Shown piece after piece: positions 40,807-49,660 of a stretch of DNA of 64,000 bases (its first letter is position 1; each line of letters starts with the position of its first letter). The DNA is from an uncultured Odoribacter sp. GTDB taxonomy: Bacteria; Bacteroidota; Bacteroidia; Bacteroidales; Marinifilaceae. The stretch spans positions 393,269-457,268 of the forward strand of contig CAJTPD010000002.1 of NCBI GenBank assembly GCA_910578105.1. The letters are read 5' to 3'. The notes under the pieces were generated by a model. The model saw only the letters and a list, made by a program, of their open reading frames with translations, made no database searches and was not told where the DNA came from. The translations under genes were made by a program, and so were the position numbers.

Positions 40807-43533
40807 ATGAAAAAAGGAATTTGGTTATCATTGGGAGCTTTGATACTTATTGGTGTGATAGTTTTTGCTGTCTGGTACATCAATGAGGAGGGAAAGATGC
40901 GTTCCGGTAATAAGGATTCTTTTATTCCGTATAATTCTGCATTGGTAGTCAGTATTAATGCGAAACCGGACTTTTCACCGGAAATGGTACAGGCATTGGG
41001 AGAGGAAATCAATCGTTATCGGGGGAAATTGTTGGTTCGCGTAGTGGATTCTCTCTGTAATCATGAATATGTTATGTCCTATCCCTATGTGACGGCTGCA
41101 AGAGTAGAGGGAAAAAATGATGTGGCTTTCCTATATGTTATGGACAATAAAAATGTACTGTCCCGGAACGAGATTGTGAGATTTTTGAATCAGACTTTCG
41201 GGACCGGAACAGAAAAGGTTCGTAAATATGATCATTACAAGATTTATTCTTTAAAACAGCAGCAGGAAACGGTTTATTTTGCCGTATGCGGCGGGATAAT
41301 ATTGATATCAGATTCTGAGCTGTATATAGAGGATGGGTTAAAGCAGTTTGATTTGGAGTCAACCGAAGGTTTGACGAAACCCCGTTATCAAAATCTGAAT
41401 AAATATTTTTCTGCCGGAGCTGGTGTTAATATTTTTCTTAATACAACTGCTTTTACCGACCTGATGCCTTTGTATGTACAGACTAAGAAAGTGTTTCCGC
41501 ACCTGGATATTACCCGTTTATTTAAATGGGGAGCTTTGGATGGAGAGTTTAGTACGGAGGGGGTATATTTGAACGGTTTTTTGCATTATGGAGAGCAGAA
41601 AGAATCTTATATACGGACTTTAAAGGAACAGCAGCCCCGTGGCATTCATATTGACGGAGTTGTGCCTACTCGTCTGAATGCTTTAGGTATATTGAATTTG
41701 AGTCACCCTTCTGCTTATTTTTCTGCCTTGGAATCTTACCGTTATTCTATGGGATTGAAAAACAGAGTGTATGAGCGGAAACAACAATATATAAAGATGT
41801 TCGGGCGGAAGTGCGAAGGAGAGATGCAGAATTTGTTACAGGGAGAATTCGCCGTCGTTGAGCTGGGGTATAACGGAGCCAGTCAGGAAAAAGACGGATT
41901 GGTCATAGCATCGCTGAAATCAGGAAGTTTGGGACGGATATTGCTGGAAAAAATGATGCAGGCTTATGCGAATTTTGATGAGGGAACCATGGATAATTAC
42001 CTGAGGCAATACCGGATTGACAGGGAAAAAATATTCAGTTATTACCGGTTTCCTGTGGAGGATATGCCTGCGGTTTATTGGGGATATATTTTTGAAGGAA
42101 TAAAAAGCCGTTATGTATTGGTAGAAGATAATTATCTGATTTTTGCCTCTTCGGAAAATGCGATGAAGAATTTTATCCGGGATTACGTGCATGGTAGTTT
42201 TATCCGGGATGCAGAGTGGTATAAAAATTTGAAAAATAAATTAGCCGGGAAGCATAATCTGTCTTATTTTGCCAGAACAGCGGAAGTATTACCGCAGTAT
42301 CGGGATTTGGTTTCAGAAAAAGCGCGGCGGTTTATTTCGGAACGGATGGAAAAATCTCCTGTATTTCCAACCTGGGCTTTGCAATGGTCTAATGAAGGAA
42401 ATATGTTGTATAATACACTTTTCCTGAATCCGGCATCTGTACAGGATGAGATTCAGCCACATGTATTGTGGCAGACCCGTTTGGACGGACAGGTCAGGAT
42501 GAAGCCTGTACCGGTAGTTAACCATGTCACAGGTGAACGGGAATTGTTTGTTCAGGATGAACAAAATACAATCTATTTGATTAATGATGCCGGACGGGTA
42601 CTTTGGAAAGTCCCGGCAGATGGGAGAATTAATAGTGAAGTATATCAGGTGGATTTATTTAAAAACGGGAAATTACAGTATTTATTTTCTACGCCGACCC
42701 GGATGTATCTGATTGACCGGAATGGAAATGCTGCCGGTCGTTTTCCTTTGACATTCAGGTCACGTTGTGAACAGGGAATTTCTGTTTGTGATTATGATAA
42801 TAACAAGAATTACCGGATATTTGCGCCTTGTGCAGACCGGGAGATTTATTTGTATGGTCTGGACGGGAATTTAGTGAAGGGGTGGAAACCGGAAAAGGCA
42901 GACAAGCCGATTGTTTCAAAGGTTCAGCATTTCCGGGTAGACGGGAAAGATTATCTGGTTTTTGCAGACCATTACCGGTTGTATATTCTGGACCGTAAAG
43001 GGAATGAACGGGTGAGGGTTTCTTCTGTATTTGATTTGCCGGTTCAGACTAATATTTATCTGGTGAAGAAGAAGGGACGTCATTGTCTGGTTTTTGCCGG
43101 CAATAATGGTGCTGTTCATTCAGTTGATTTTCAAGGCAGGACCGAAACTTTTAAGGTGAAGGGGATGGGAAATGATTTTAAAATGAATGTAGCGGATGTG
43201 GATAATGACGGAGCTGAAGATTGTATATTTACAGATAAAAATCGTTTGTTGATTGTCCGGATGGATGGAAAAATTATTTCAGAAAATGAGGTAGAGTCAG
43301 TAAGTCTGGATTATCCTTATATGTATCGCTTTTCGGCGACAGACAGCCGTATCGGTGTGACTGATTCCAGTCAGTCCAAAATGTTATTGCTGACTCCGGA
43401 TGGTAAATTGTCAAAAGGTTTCCCTATAGCAGGAGATTCACCTTTTTCTATCGTTTTCTCTGGGAATGATGGTTTTTTCTTATTTGCCGGTACAGATAAC
43501 GGGTCTTTGATAAAATACAAAGTACAGCGATAA
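40807..43533 (+). CDS. Large membrane-anchored protein with C-terminal beta-propeller-like half
   Basis: The start is placed at the ATG at 40807 (MKKGIWLSLGALILIG). The frame is open 7 codons further upstream. The 908-residue protein has one N-terminal transmembrane helix (residues about 5-25). The first half is alpha/beta (to about residue 540) and contains no motif I recognise. The C-terminal half has repeated short beta blades of the PQQ/VCBS kind ('VLWQTRLDG', 'LFVQDEQNTIYLINDAGRV', 'VADVDNDGAEDCIFTDKNRL' with an Asp-rich calcium-like loop). It is probably a periplasm-facing envelope protein. The following lipoprotein gene may be functionally linked. Function unknown. Confidence 0.75.
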   Translation: MKKGIWLSLGALILIGVIVFAVWYINEEGKMRSGNKDSFIPYNSALVVSINAKPDFSPEMVQALGEEINRYRGKLLVRVVDSLCNHEYVMSYPYVTAARVEGKNDVAFLYVMDNKNVLSRNEIVRFLNQTFGTGTEKVRKYDHYKIYSLKQQQETVYFAVCGGIILISDSELYIEDGLKQFDLESTEGLTKPRYQNLNKYFSAGAGVNIFLNTTAFTDLMPLYVQTKKVFPHLDITRLFKWGALDGEFSTEGVYLNGFLHYGEQKESYIRTLKEQQPRGIHIDGVVPTRLNALGILNLSHPSAYFSALESYRYSMGLKNRVYERKQQYIKMFGRKCEGEMQNLLQGEFAVVELGYNGASQEKDGLVIASLKSGSLGRILLEKMMQAYANFDEGTMDNYLRQYRIDREKIFSYYRFPVEDMPAVYWGYIFEGIKSRYVLVEDNYLIFASSENAMKNFIRDYVHGSFIRDAEWYKNLKNKLAGKHNLSYFARTAEVLPQYRDLVSEKARRFISERMEKSPVFPTWALQWSNEGNMLYNTLFLNPASVQDEIQPHVLWQTRLDGQVRMKPVPVVNHVTGERELFVQDEQNTIYLINDAGRVLWKVPADGRINSEVYQVDLFKNGKLQYLFSTPTRMYLIDRNGNAAGRFPLTFRSRCEQGISVCDYDNNKNYRIFAPCADREIYLYGLDGNLVKGWKPEKADKPIVSKVQHFRVDGKDYLVFADHYRLYILDRKGNERVRVSSVFDLPVQTNIYLVKKKGRHCLVFAGNNGAVHSVDFQGRTETFKVKGMGNDFKMNVADVDNDGAEDCIFTDKNRLLIVRMDGKIISENEVESVSLDYPYMYRFSATDSRIGVTDSSQSKMLLLTPDGKLSKGFPIAGDSPFSIVFSGNDGFFLFAGTDNGSLIKYKVQR

Positions 43534-43582
43534 TTTGCCGGAGTATTGGCATTTTTAATTTGGCAAAAATCTGTCTCAAAAA

Positions 43583-43613
43583 TTTGATATTCCGGAAATT
43601 TAACACAATTTTG
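43583..43613 (+). promoter_or_regulatory. Possible promoter for the 43641 lipoprotein
   Basis: TTTG (43583-43586) and CAATTTTG (43606-43613) are 19 bases apart, differing from the consensus only in the first base of the -7 element. The leader would be about 23 bases. Confidence 0.4.
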
Positions 43614-43640
43614 CAGATTGGTGTAATAATGTATATAATT

Positions 43641-45242
43641 ATGAAATTTAATTTGAGAGGATATACAATCCTGTTATCTGTATTGTTGTTTTGTGTTTCT
43701 TGCGGTGACGCTACTCTTTTTGATACGGACAAATGGTCCAGTCAGATTGAGGGCTGGGAACCGGGTATAAAAGGAGCTGTCGCACACGGAGAATTTACGT
43801 TAGGGGATTTTTTGCAGGATACGGCGAGAGATTTCAGGATTGAAAAAGAATGGATGGACGGAGATTCTATATTGGTGGTGAAATATAGCGAAGAAAATAT
43901 CTACAGCATCAATATAGCGGATGTATTTCATTTGGCAGGAACGGACATTAAATTTGAACCGGATTTGAAAATACCATTCAAAGTAGGAGTAGGGAATAGT
44001 ATGCCAATAGAACAATTGTTTCCTGATGGGTGTATAATAGAACCTGTAATAATTGAGGGAACTATTTCATTGCCAAGTGAATTTGATGGAACGGACCTGA
44101 AACGAATCACGATGGGCGAAGGTCGCTGTATTTGTCAGTTGCCGGATTTGGGTAATGTAGAATATGAAGTGCAGGTTTTTTATAAGTCAAATGGTCAGGA
44201 TGTTATTTTATTGGATACAAATGAACTTGCCGGCGGTCAGGATGTAGAGTTGTCTTTGGAAAACAGGGTATTTGATTTGTATAATAATAGAATGGAATTG
44301 ACGATATGTGCTCAGCTAAAAAAGGGGTTTTACTCCGATACAGTTTTGAGACTGTCGGTTCAGTTTTCCGATTATGATTTTTCTGAGGTTCAAGGGAAAA
44401 TTGTTAAAGCCGGAGGAATAGATATTGACAAAGACTCTTTTAAAATAGATATAGATATTCTGAACGATATTGACGGAAGTATCCGTTTTACAGACCCAAG
44501 ACTGGAATTGGTATTGAAGAACAAAGGATTGGGAGTGCCGTTTGGTGTCAATATGACTTTTGAAGGTGAAGATAAAAACGGTTTGAAGGACACTTTATTT
44601 TTAAACCAACCTTTGGTTTTTGCCGGTAACTCTTCTGCGACTGAGACAAAGGATACTTCTCGGCAAGTAGATAAAAGCAATTCCAATATAGTGGATTTTC
44701 TGTCTTTACTTCCGCGAGGAGATATTTTTTATTCCGGTAAGATTACTTTAAATCCGGACGGTGAAAAAGATAACGTGATTTATCGTGACGCTTCTCTGGA
44801 TATGGATTTAAATATATCGGTACCTGTGGCATTGACAGGGAATCTGTCTTATAGCGATACGGTAAGTGATATAGATATAGAGCAGAAATTTGCAGATAAA
44901 ATTGTAGAAGGGGCTATCCTTTTACATGTACAGGAAAATGCTTTGACATTGGATTTGTCTGTTCCGAAGATGATTTTACTGGATGAGAACAATGTGCCTT
45001 TGGATACGGTAATTGTTGGCGGGGAAAATGAAGACGAAAAGAAAATTAAAGCCGGTCAGAAAGGAGTGTTAAGTTTTTATATCAGTGAGAAAATTGCCCG
45101 GGATTTAGGCAAGACTAAAAATATTGTGTTAGAAGCTGCTGTTTCGGGAGATTCGGGAGAGCCTGTCAAAGCAGATGCAAAAGTGAAATTTGTTCTGACT
45201 TTGGAAGTCAGGACGGTGATTAAAGATTATGATGATTTTTAA
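43641..45242 (+). CDS. Uncharacterised surface or periplasmic lipoprotein
   Basis: The start is set at the ATG at 43641 (MKFNLRGYTILLSVL). It gives a signal peptide and a lipobox (FCVSC). Longer versions would begin at a TTG and disrupt the signal. The 533-residue protein is beta-rich and acidic, with repeated 'DLDISVPVAL'-type strands ('LDMDLNISVPVALTGNLSYS'). Cysteine content is low and no catalytic motif is visible. It may be a stacked beta-strand lipid-transfer or barrel-assembly type protein, but this is not supported by a specific motif. It lies 107 bases after the propeller protein. Confidence 0.7.
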   Translation: MKFNLRGYTILLSVLLFCVSCGDATLFDTDKWSSQIEGWEPGIKGAVAHGEFTLGDFLQDTARDFRIEKEWMDGDSILVVKYSEENIYSINIADVFHLAGTDIKFEPDLKIPFKVGVGNSMPIEQLFPDGCIIEPVIIEGTISLPSEFDGTDLKRITMGEGRCICQLPDLGNVEYEVQVFYKSNGQDVILLDTNELAGGQDVELSLENRVFDLYNNRMELTICAQLKKGFYSDTVLRLSVQFSDYDFSEVQGKIVKAGGIDIDKDSFKIDIDILNDIDGSIRFTDPRLELVLKNKGLGVPFGVNMTFEGEDKNGLKDTLFLNQPLVFAGNSSATETKDTSRQVDKSNSNIVDFLSLLPRGDIFYSGKITLNPDGEKDNVIYRDASLDMDLNISVPVALTGNLSYSDTVSDIDIEQKFADKIVEGAILLHVQENALTLDLSVPKMILLDENNVPLDTVIVGGENEDEKKIKAGQKGVLSFYISEKIARDLGKTKNIVLEAAVSGDSGEPVKADAKVKFVLTLEVRTVIKDYDDF

Positions 45243-45263
45243 TCTGCAGATAAAAGAAATGGG

Positions 45264-45300
45264 AAAGTCTGTCCGGAATGTTTTTGGGACAGACTTTTTT
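45264..45300. terminator. Bidirectional terminator between the lipoprotein gene and rsmI
   Basis: AAAGTCTGTCC (45264-45274) and GGACAGACTTT (45287-45297) are perfect complements around a 12-base loop, with a T-run after the plus-strand arm. The rsmI gene converges from the other side. Confidence 0.85.
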
Positions 45301-45311
45301 ATTAACTGGCG

Positions 45312-46031
45312 TTACTCTTCCTCTTCTTCAATTTTTATTTCAACTCTTTCATCCGAATTATAGTCTTTGCCTGCGACAATCAATACAATTTCTCCTTTGA
45401 CACCTTGTTTTTTATAGTAGGTTGCCAGTTCTTCAAGAGAGCCTCTTTTATACTCTTCAAACATTTTGCTGATTTCGCGGGCAACACAGGCATAACGTCC
45501 GGGGCCGAATATGCCGGCCATTTGTTCTAAGGTTTTTACCAGCCTGAAAGGGGATTCATAGAAAATCATGGAGCGACTCTCATCTGTCAGTGCATTTAAT
45601 TTTTTTAGCCGGCCTTTTTTCTGAGGTAAAAAACCTTCAAAGCAGAACCGGTCGCAAGGCAGACCGGAATTGACTAAAGCAGGAATAAAAGCGGTCGGGC
45701 CTGGCAAACATTCGGTGGATATACCCCGTTCTACACAAGTCCGGGTAAGCAGGAAACCCGGGTCTGAAATTCCGGGAGTGCCTGCATCGCTGATTAAAGC
45801 TATGTTTTCGCCTTTTTCTATTCTTGTTGCTATATGTTCCACTTGCTGATGTTCATTGAATTTATGATGGGAAAGCAAAGGAGTGGTGATTTCATAATGT
45901 TTTAATAATTTTGCAGAAGTCCGGGTATCTTCTGCCAGAATAAGGTCTGCTTCTTTTAATAAACGCAGAGCTCTGAGGGTAATGTCTTCCAAATTTCCGA
46001 CAGGAGTCGGAATCAAATATAATTTTCCCAT
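45312..46031 (-). CDS. rsmI: 16S rRNA (cytidine-1402-2'-O)-methyltransferase RsmI
   Basis: RsmI methylates the 2'-OH of C1402 in the decoding centre. The 239-residue protein has the tetrapyrrole-methylase fold. The N-terminus has 'LYLIPTPVGNLEDITLRAL', followed by 'EDTRTSAKLLKHY', 'ISDAGTPGISDPGFLLTR' and 'LPGPTAFIPALVNSGLP', all hallmarks. It stands alone, convergent with the lipoprotein gene and divergent from the tRNA operon. Confidence 0.95.
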   Translation of the reverse strand: MGKLYLIPTPVGNLEDITLRALRLLKEADLILAEDTRTSAKLLKHYEITTPLLSHHKFNEHQQVEHIATRIEKGENIALISDAGTPGISDPGFLLTRTCVERGISTECLPGPTAFIPALVNSGLPCDRFCFEGFLPQKKGRLKKLNALTDESRSMIFYESPFRLVKTLEQMAGIFGPGRYACVAREISKMFEEYKRGSLEELATYYKKQGVKGEIVLIVAGKDYNSDERVEIKIEEEEE

Positions 46032-46058
46032 GATAGAAAATATAGTTTATAAACTTTA

Positions 46059-46066
46059 CAAAAGTA
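46059..46066 (-). promoter_or_regulatory. Possible promoter for rsmI
   Basis: Minus-strand TACTTTTG is a perfect -7 element 27 bases before the start codon. No TTTG is present at the matching spacing. Confidence 0.4.
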
Positions 46067-46228
46067 ATAAATTCAACATGGGAAATTGTAAATGTGTGAT
46101 AAAACATGCTGTGATAATTTGTTAGTTTGTCAGAAAAATAGGAAAACATAAATGAATATATCTATATTAGTTATTCATAGAGAGTTATAAAAAACATAAT
46201 TGTTTTAGATAAAAAAAAATACATTTTT

Positions 46229-46259
46229 TTTGACAGGAAATAAATTTGCTGTATATTTG
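46229..46259 (+). promoter_or_regulatory. Promoter of the tRNA-Glu operon
   Basis: TTTG (46229-46232) and TATATTTG (46252-46259) are 19 bases apart, a full Bacteroidetes consensus. The first tRNA begins 20 bases after the -7 element. Confidence 0.75.
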
Positions 46260-46279
46260 CATCCGCTAAGTGAAATTAT

Positions 46280-46351
46280 GGTCAGTTCGTCTAGGGGTTA
46301 GGACACAAGATTTTCATTCTTGTAACACGGGTTCGATTCCCGTACTGACTA
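46280..46351 (+). tRNA. tRNA-Glu (anticodon TTC), copy 1
   Basis: The 72-base gene folds as a standard cloverleaf: acceptor GGTCAGT/ACTGACT with a G1-U72 pair, D-stem GTC/GAC, anticodon stem CAAGA/TCTTG, loop TTTTCAT with anticodon TTC at 46313-46315, T-stem ACGGG/CCCGT with TTCGATT loop, and discriminator A. The downstream bases do not encode CCA. Confidence 0.95.
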
Positions 46352-46371
46352 CAGAATTACAAAGACCCTAC

Positions 46372-46443
46372 GGTCAGTTCGTCTAGGGGTTAGGACACAA
46401 GATTTTCATTCTTGTAACACGGGTTCGATTCCCGTACTGACTA
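46372..46443 (+). tRNA. tRNA-Glu (anticodon TTC), copy 2
   Basis: This copy is identical over all 72 bases to the first, starting 92 bases downstream and separated by a 20-base linker. CCA is not encoded. It is followed by rpsT 32 bases later, so a shared transcript is likely. Confidence 0.95.
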
Positions 46444-46462
46444 CATTAAGAAGTTGAATTTT

Positions 46463-46470
46463 TATATTTG
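46463..46470 (+). promoter_or_regulatory. Possible leaderless promoter for rpsT
   Basis: TATATTTG is a perfect -7 element ending five bases before the rpsT ATG. Transcription would start at the start codon itself. It lacks a good TTTG upstream, where the second tRNA gene lies. Confidence 0.35.
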
Positions 46471-46475
46471 TAGAG

Positions 46476-46727
46476 ATGGCAAATCATAAATCATCAGTAA
46501 AGAGAATCAGACAAACTGAAACCAAAAGAGCACACAATCGTTATTATGCAAAAACTACACGTAATGCTGTTAAAAAGTTGCGTATGACGACAGACAAAGC
46601 TGTGGCTACAGAGCTTTTGCCGAAAGTGGTTGCTATGTTGGATAAGTTGGCGAAGAAAAATATTATCCACGATAACAAAGCCGCTAATCTGAAATCTAAA
46701 TTGGCTCTGCACGTTAATAAGCTGTAA
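46476..46727 (+). CDS. rpsT: 30S ribosomal protein S20 (bS20)
   Basis: bS20, 83 residues, is an all-helical 16S rRNA binder. The N-terminal 'MANHKSSVKRIRQTETKRAHN' and the helical 'AVKKLRMTTDKAVA' are typical, ending 'AANLKSKLALHVNKL'. It lies right after the tRNA-Glu pair and ends before a terminator. Confidence 0.97.
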   Translation: MANHKSSVKRIRQTETKRAHNRYYAKTTRNAVKKLRMTTDKAVATELLPKVVAMLDKLAKKNIIHDNKAANLKSKLALHVNKL

Positions 46728-46755
46728 TTTGTTTCTTTAACGTTTACCGATATAC

Positions 46756-46787
46756 AGGAGATGGGTGTTGCTCATCTCCTTTCTTTA
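46756..46787 (+). terminator. Terminator after rpsT
   Basis: AGGAGATG (46756-46763) pairs with CATCTCCT (46773-46780) around a nine-base loop, followed by TTCTTTAT. Confidence 0.75.
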
Positions 46788-46885
46788 TATGCATTAACCG
46801 GAGAAATCGGTAAGAGATAAATTTAATCTCTCCCTTGTTTATTTGACAGGATTTTTTTAAATTAATATCCTAAATCAATTAAACT

Positions 46886-47608
46886 ATGGACGGACATTAT
46901 CTTCCTATGAAATCATGGGCTAAAGATGAACAGCCCCGGGAAAAGCTTTTGCAAAGAGGTGTTGCTGCGCTTACTTTGAATGAATTGTTTGCTATTCTAT
47001 TGCGTTCAGGTGCCGGCGGGGAGTCTGCATTGGAGTTGGCCCGGCGGATACTGGCTGATAATCAAAATGATTTAAATCAGCTGGCCCGGTGTGAAATACG
47101 GGAACTGATGAATCGTTACAAAGGTGTCGGTATGGCCAAGGCTGCGTCCATTATTGCTGCAATGGAAATCGGAAGAAGAAGAAAACCGGTGGAACTGAAA
47201 CAAAAGACTACGATTCGTTTTAGTCAGGATGCTTACCATTATATCAAGTCTTTTCTTGCAGATTTGGAACATGAGGAGTTCTGGGTGATTTATCTGACGC
47301 ACGGAAACCGGATCAAGGGGTGTGAATGTTTGTCTTCCGGTGGAATGGACGGAACCGTGATTGATGTCAGGATGTTATTCAGAAAGGCATTGGATGTGAA
47401 AGCTTCCAATCTTATTGTTGCGCATAATCATCCGGGAGGGGCTTTGCATCCGAGTTCGTATGATGAATTGATTACCCGTAAAATTTTCGAAGGGGGCAAT
47501 TTGTTGGATATAAAACTATACGATCATGTGATTGTGGGCAGGGACGGGTATTATAGTTTTGCGGATGAAGGGAAATTGAAAATGGTGGGAAATCAATATA
47601 AAAAATGA
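46886..47608 (+). CDS. radC: RadC family protein (JAMM domain)
   Basis: The 240-residue protein has the N-terminal helix-hairpin-helix region ('LMNRYKGVGMAKAASIIAAM') and a C-terminal JAB1/MPN metalloprotease-like domain. The domain's HNHPGG-x3-PSSYDE motif gives the metal ligands, and a Glu lies in 'LEHEEFWVIYLTH'. RadC was once linked to DNA repair. Its true activity is unsettled. A second start at 46907 (MKSWAKDEQPREKL) is the usual family N-terminus and could be the real one. Confidence 0.92.
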   Translation: MDGHYLPMKSWAKDEQPREKLLQRGVAALTLNELFAILLRSGAGGESALELARRILADNQNDLNQLARCEIRELMNRYKGVGMAKAASIIAAMEIGRRRKPVELKQKTTIRFSQDAYHYIKSFLADLEHEEFWVIYLTHGNRIKGCECLSSGGMDGTVIDVRMLFRKALDVKASNLIVAHNHPGGALHPSSYDELITRKIFEGGNLLDIKLYDHVIVGRDGYYSFADEGKLKMVGNQYKK

Positions 47609-47643
47609 CACATTGTCAGCATAAATTCCGGAGATATGGCATT

Positions 47644-47675
47644 TTTGGTATTGGCAAAGTTTTTGTTTAGTTTTG
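47644..47675 (+). promoter_or_regulatory. Promoter of grpE
   Basis: TTTG (47644-47647) and TAGTTTTG (47668-47675) are 20 bases apart, a full match to the vegetative consensus. The leader is about 87 bases. No CIRCE element was recognised. Confidence 0.7.
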
Positions 47676-47766
47676 CTTTAGTATTTTTTACAGTATACGG
47701 TGATACTTTTTGGGATAAAATTCGTTGATAATTTATTAGAAATTAATTAAGTAAAATATATATGTC

Positions 47767-48351
47767 ATGTCTAAAGAAAAAAAGGATACTCAAAAACAAA
47801 ACGGGACAGAGGAATTGCATGAGACTGAAAATGTGCAGAAAGAATCGGTAAAAGAAAAAGATGGTGCAGATGGCAGCCATCCGAAGGGTAAAAAAGAAGA
47901 TGAGGAAATACAAGAGTTGAGGCAGAAACTGACAGAGCTGAATGATAAGTATCTCCGTTTGTCGGCAGAATTTGATAATTACCGGAAGCGTACCCTGAAA
48001 GAAAGAATGGAATTGACAAGAAATGCCGGGGAAGAGGTGTTGTCCAAAATATTGCCGGTTATGGATAATTTTGAACGGGCATTAAAGAGTATGGAAACTG
48101 CGGATGATGTTCCGGCATTGCGGGAAGGAGTTGAATTGATTTATTCCAATTTTAAAGATTTTTTGTCCCAGAATGGTGTAAAGGAAATGGAGTGCCTGCA
48201 TACGGATTTTGATCCGGAAGTACAGGAGGCGGTGACTAAAATACCTGCGCCGAGCGGGGACCTGAAAGGGAAAGTAGTTGATTGTATTCAGAAAGGATAT
48301 ACTTTGCATGATAAGGTGATACGTTTTCCTAAAGTTGTGGTTGGAGAATAA
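47767..48351 (+). CDS. grpE: Nucleotide exchange factor GrpE
   Basis: GrpE promotes ADP release from DnaK. The 194-residue protein has an acidic, disordered N-terminus, a coiled coil with 'LNDKYLRLSAEFDNYRKRTLKE', and the C-terminal beta domain ending 'VDCIQKGYTLHDKVIRFPKVVVGE'. It lies upstream of dnaJ, the partner gene. Confidence 0.96.
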   Translation: MSKEKKDTQKQNGTEELHETENVQKESVKEKDGADGSHPKGKKEDEEIQELRQKLTELNDKYLRLSAEFDNYRKRTLKERMELTRNAGEEVLSKILPVMDNFERALKSMETADDVPALREGVELIYSNFKDFLSQNGVKEMECLHTDFDPEVQEAVTKIPAPSGDLKGKVVDCIQKGYTLHDKVIRFPKVVVGE

Positions 48352-48511
48352 AATGTGGGCAGCAGCTCAGGACTGTATTGGGGTGTGCTGAGTTTGCCAA
48401 ATGATTATTTCGTGTGCCTGTAGTTTAAAATAATGGAAGTAATTTAAAATATTCAGGTTTGGTTTTCTGACGGTTAAGTTGGAAGCCAAACCTGAACTTG
48501 AGATAAAAGTG

Positions 48512-49660
48512 ATGGCAGAGAAAAGAGATTATTATGAAGTTCTGGGAGTGTCCAGAAATGCGGATGCTGCGGAGATAAAAAAAGCTTACCGGAAATTAGC
48601 ATTGCAATACCATCCGGATAGAAATCCCGGAGATAAAGATGCGGAAGAGAAGTTCAAGGAGGCGGCAGAAGCTTATGATGTATTAAGCAATGAAGAAAAA
48701 AAACGCCGTTATGACCAATTCGGTCATGCGGGGATGGGGGGAGCCGGAGGGTTTGGCGGAGCCGGTATGAGTATGGATGATATCTTTGCTTCTTTCGGGG
48801 ATATTTTCGGAAGTTTTGGCGGATTTGGTGGTTTTGGAGGAGGAGGACGTTCTGCGCGTCGGGTCAACAGGGGTAGTAACCTGAGGGTGAAGGTGAAGTT
48901 GACTTTGGAAGAAGTGGCTACCGGTGTGGAGAAAAAGATTAAGGTGAAGAAGTATGTTGCCGATAGTCATTGTCAGGGAACCGGTGCCAAGGACGGAAAA
49001 TCCTTTTCTACTTGTTCTGCCTGTCATGGTTCCGGACAAATAACGCGGGTACAGAATACGATATTGGGGGCTATGCAAACAACTTCGACTTGTCCGACTT
49101 GCGGCGGAGAAGGAAAAATTATTAATGAGAAATGTTCTCATTGTAATGGTGAAGGTGTTGAATTGTCAGAAGAAGTGATTACTTTGCATATTCCTGCCGG
49201 AGTTGCTGATGGGATGCAGTTGTCATTGAGCGGAAAAGGGAATGCTGCCCGTCGAGGGGGAGAGTGCGGAGATCTTATTATTTTGATTGAAGAAATTGAA
49301 CATGCGGAGTTAGTCAGGGATGGAAATGATTTGTTGTATAATACGTTTATCGGGTTTCCGGAGGCTGTATTGGGAGATTCGGTAGAAATCCCGACACTGG
49401 AAGGTAAGGTGAAAGTAAAAATAGAACCGGGAACTCAACCTGGAAAAATATTACGTTTGAAAGGGAAAGGGATTCCGGATGTGAATGGTTACGGTAAGGG
49501 AGATTTATTGGTGAAAGTGAATGTATGGATTCCGAAAAATTTGTCGAAAGAGGATAAAAAAACAATGGAGGAGTTGAAAAATCAGTCTTTTTTAAAACCT
49601 ACCAATGTCGATAGTAAAAAAGGGTTTTTCCGGAAAGTAAAAGATTTTTTTGAAAACTAG
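48512..49660 (+). CDS. dnaJ: Chaperone DnaJ with an altered first zinc motif
   Basis: The start is taken as the ATG at 48512 (MAEKRDYYEVLG). An upstream TTG frame is ignored. The 382-residue co-chaperone has the J-domain with HPD ('QYHPDRNPGD'), a Gly/Phe-rich linker (about residues 75-115) and a zinc-binding region. Motifs 2-4 are intact (CSACHGSG, CPTCGGEG, CSHCNGEG). Motif 1 reads DSHCQGTG, so its first cysteine is replaced by aspartate. The C-terminal substrate-binding domains follow. J-domain stimulation of DnaK should be normal. The zinc centre formed by motifs 1 and 4 may have a Cys3-Asp ligand set. It follows grpE by 160 bases. Confidence 0.95.
   Translation: MAEKRDYYEVLGVSRNADAAEIKKAYRKLALQYHPDRNPGDKDAEEKFKEAAEAYDVLSNEEKKRRYDQFGHAGMGGAGGFGGAGMSMDDIFASFGDIFGSFGGFGGFGGGGRSARRVNRGSNLRVKVKLTLEEVATGVEKKIKVKKYVADSHCQGTGAKDGKSFSTCSACHGSGQITRVQNTILGAMQTTSTCPTCGGEGKIINEKCSHCNGEGVELSEEVITLHIPAGVADGMQLSLSGKGNAARRGGECGDLIILIEEIEHAELVRDGNDLLYNTFIGFPEAVLGDSVEIPTLEGKVKVKIEPGTQPGKILRLKGKGIPDVNGYGKGDLLVKVNVWIPKNLSKEDKKTMEELKNQSFLKPTNVDSKKGFFRKVKDFFEN

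Noticed and set aside
46280..46443. Repeats 92 bases apart that could suggest a short CRISPR
   Set aside because: Both units fold as complete tRNA-Glu genes, there are only two, and the linker is 20 bases.
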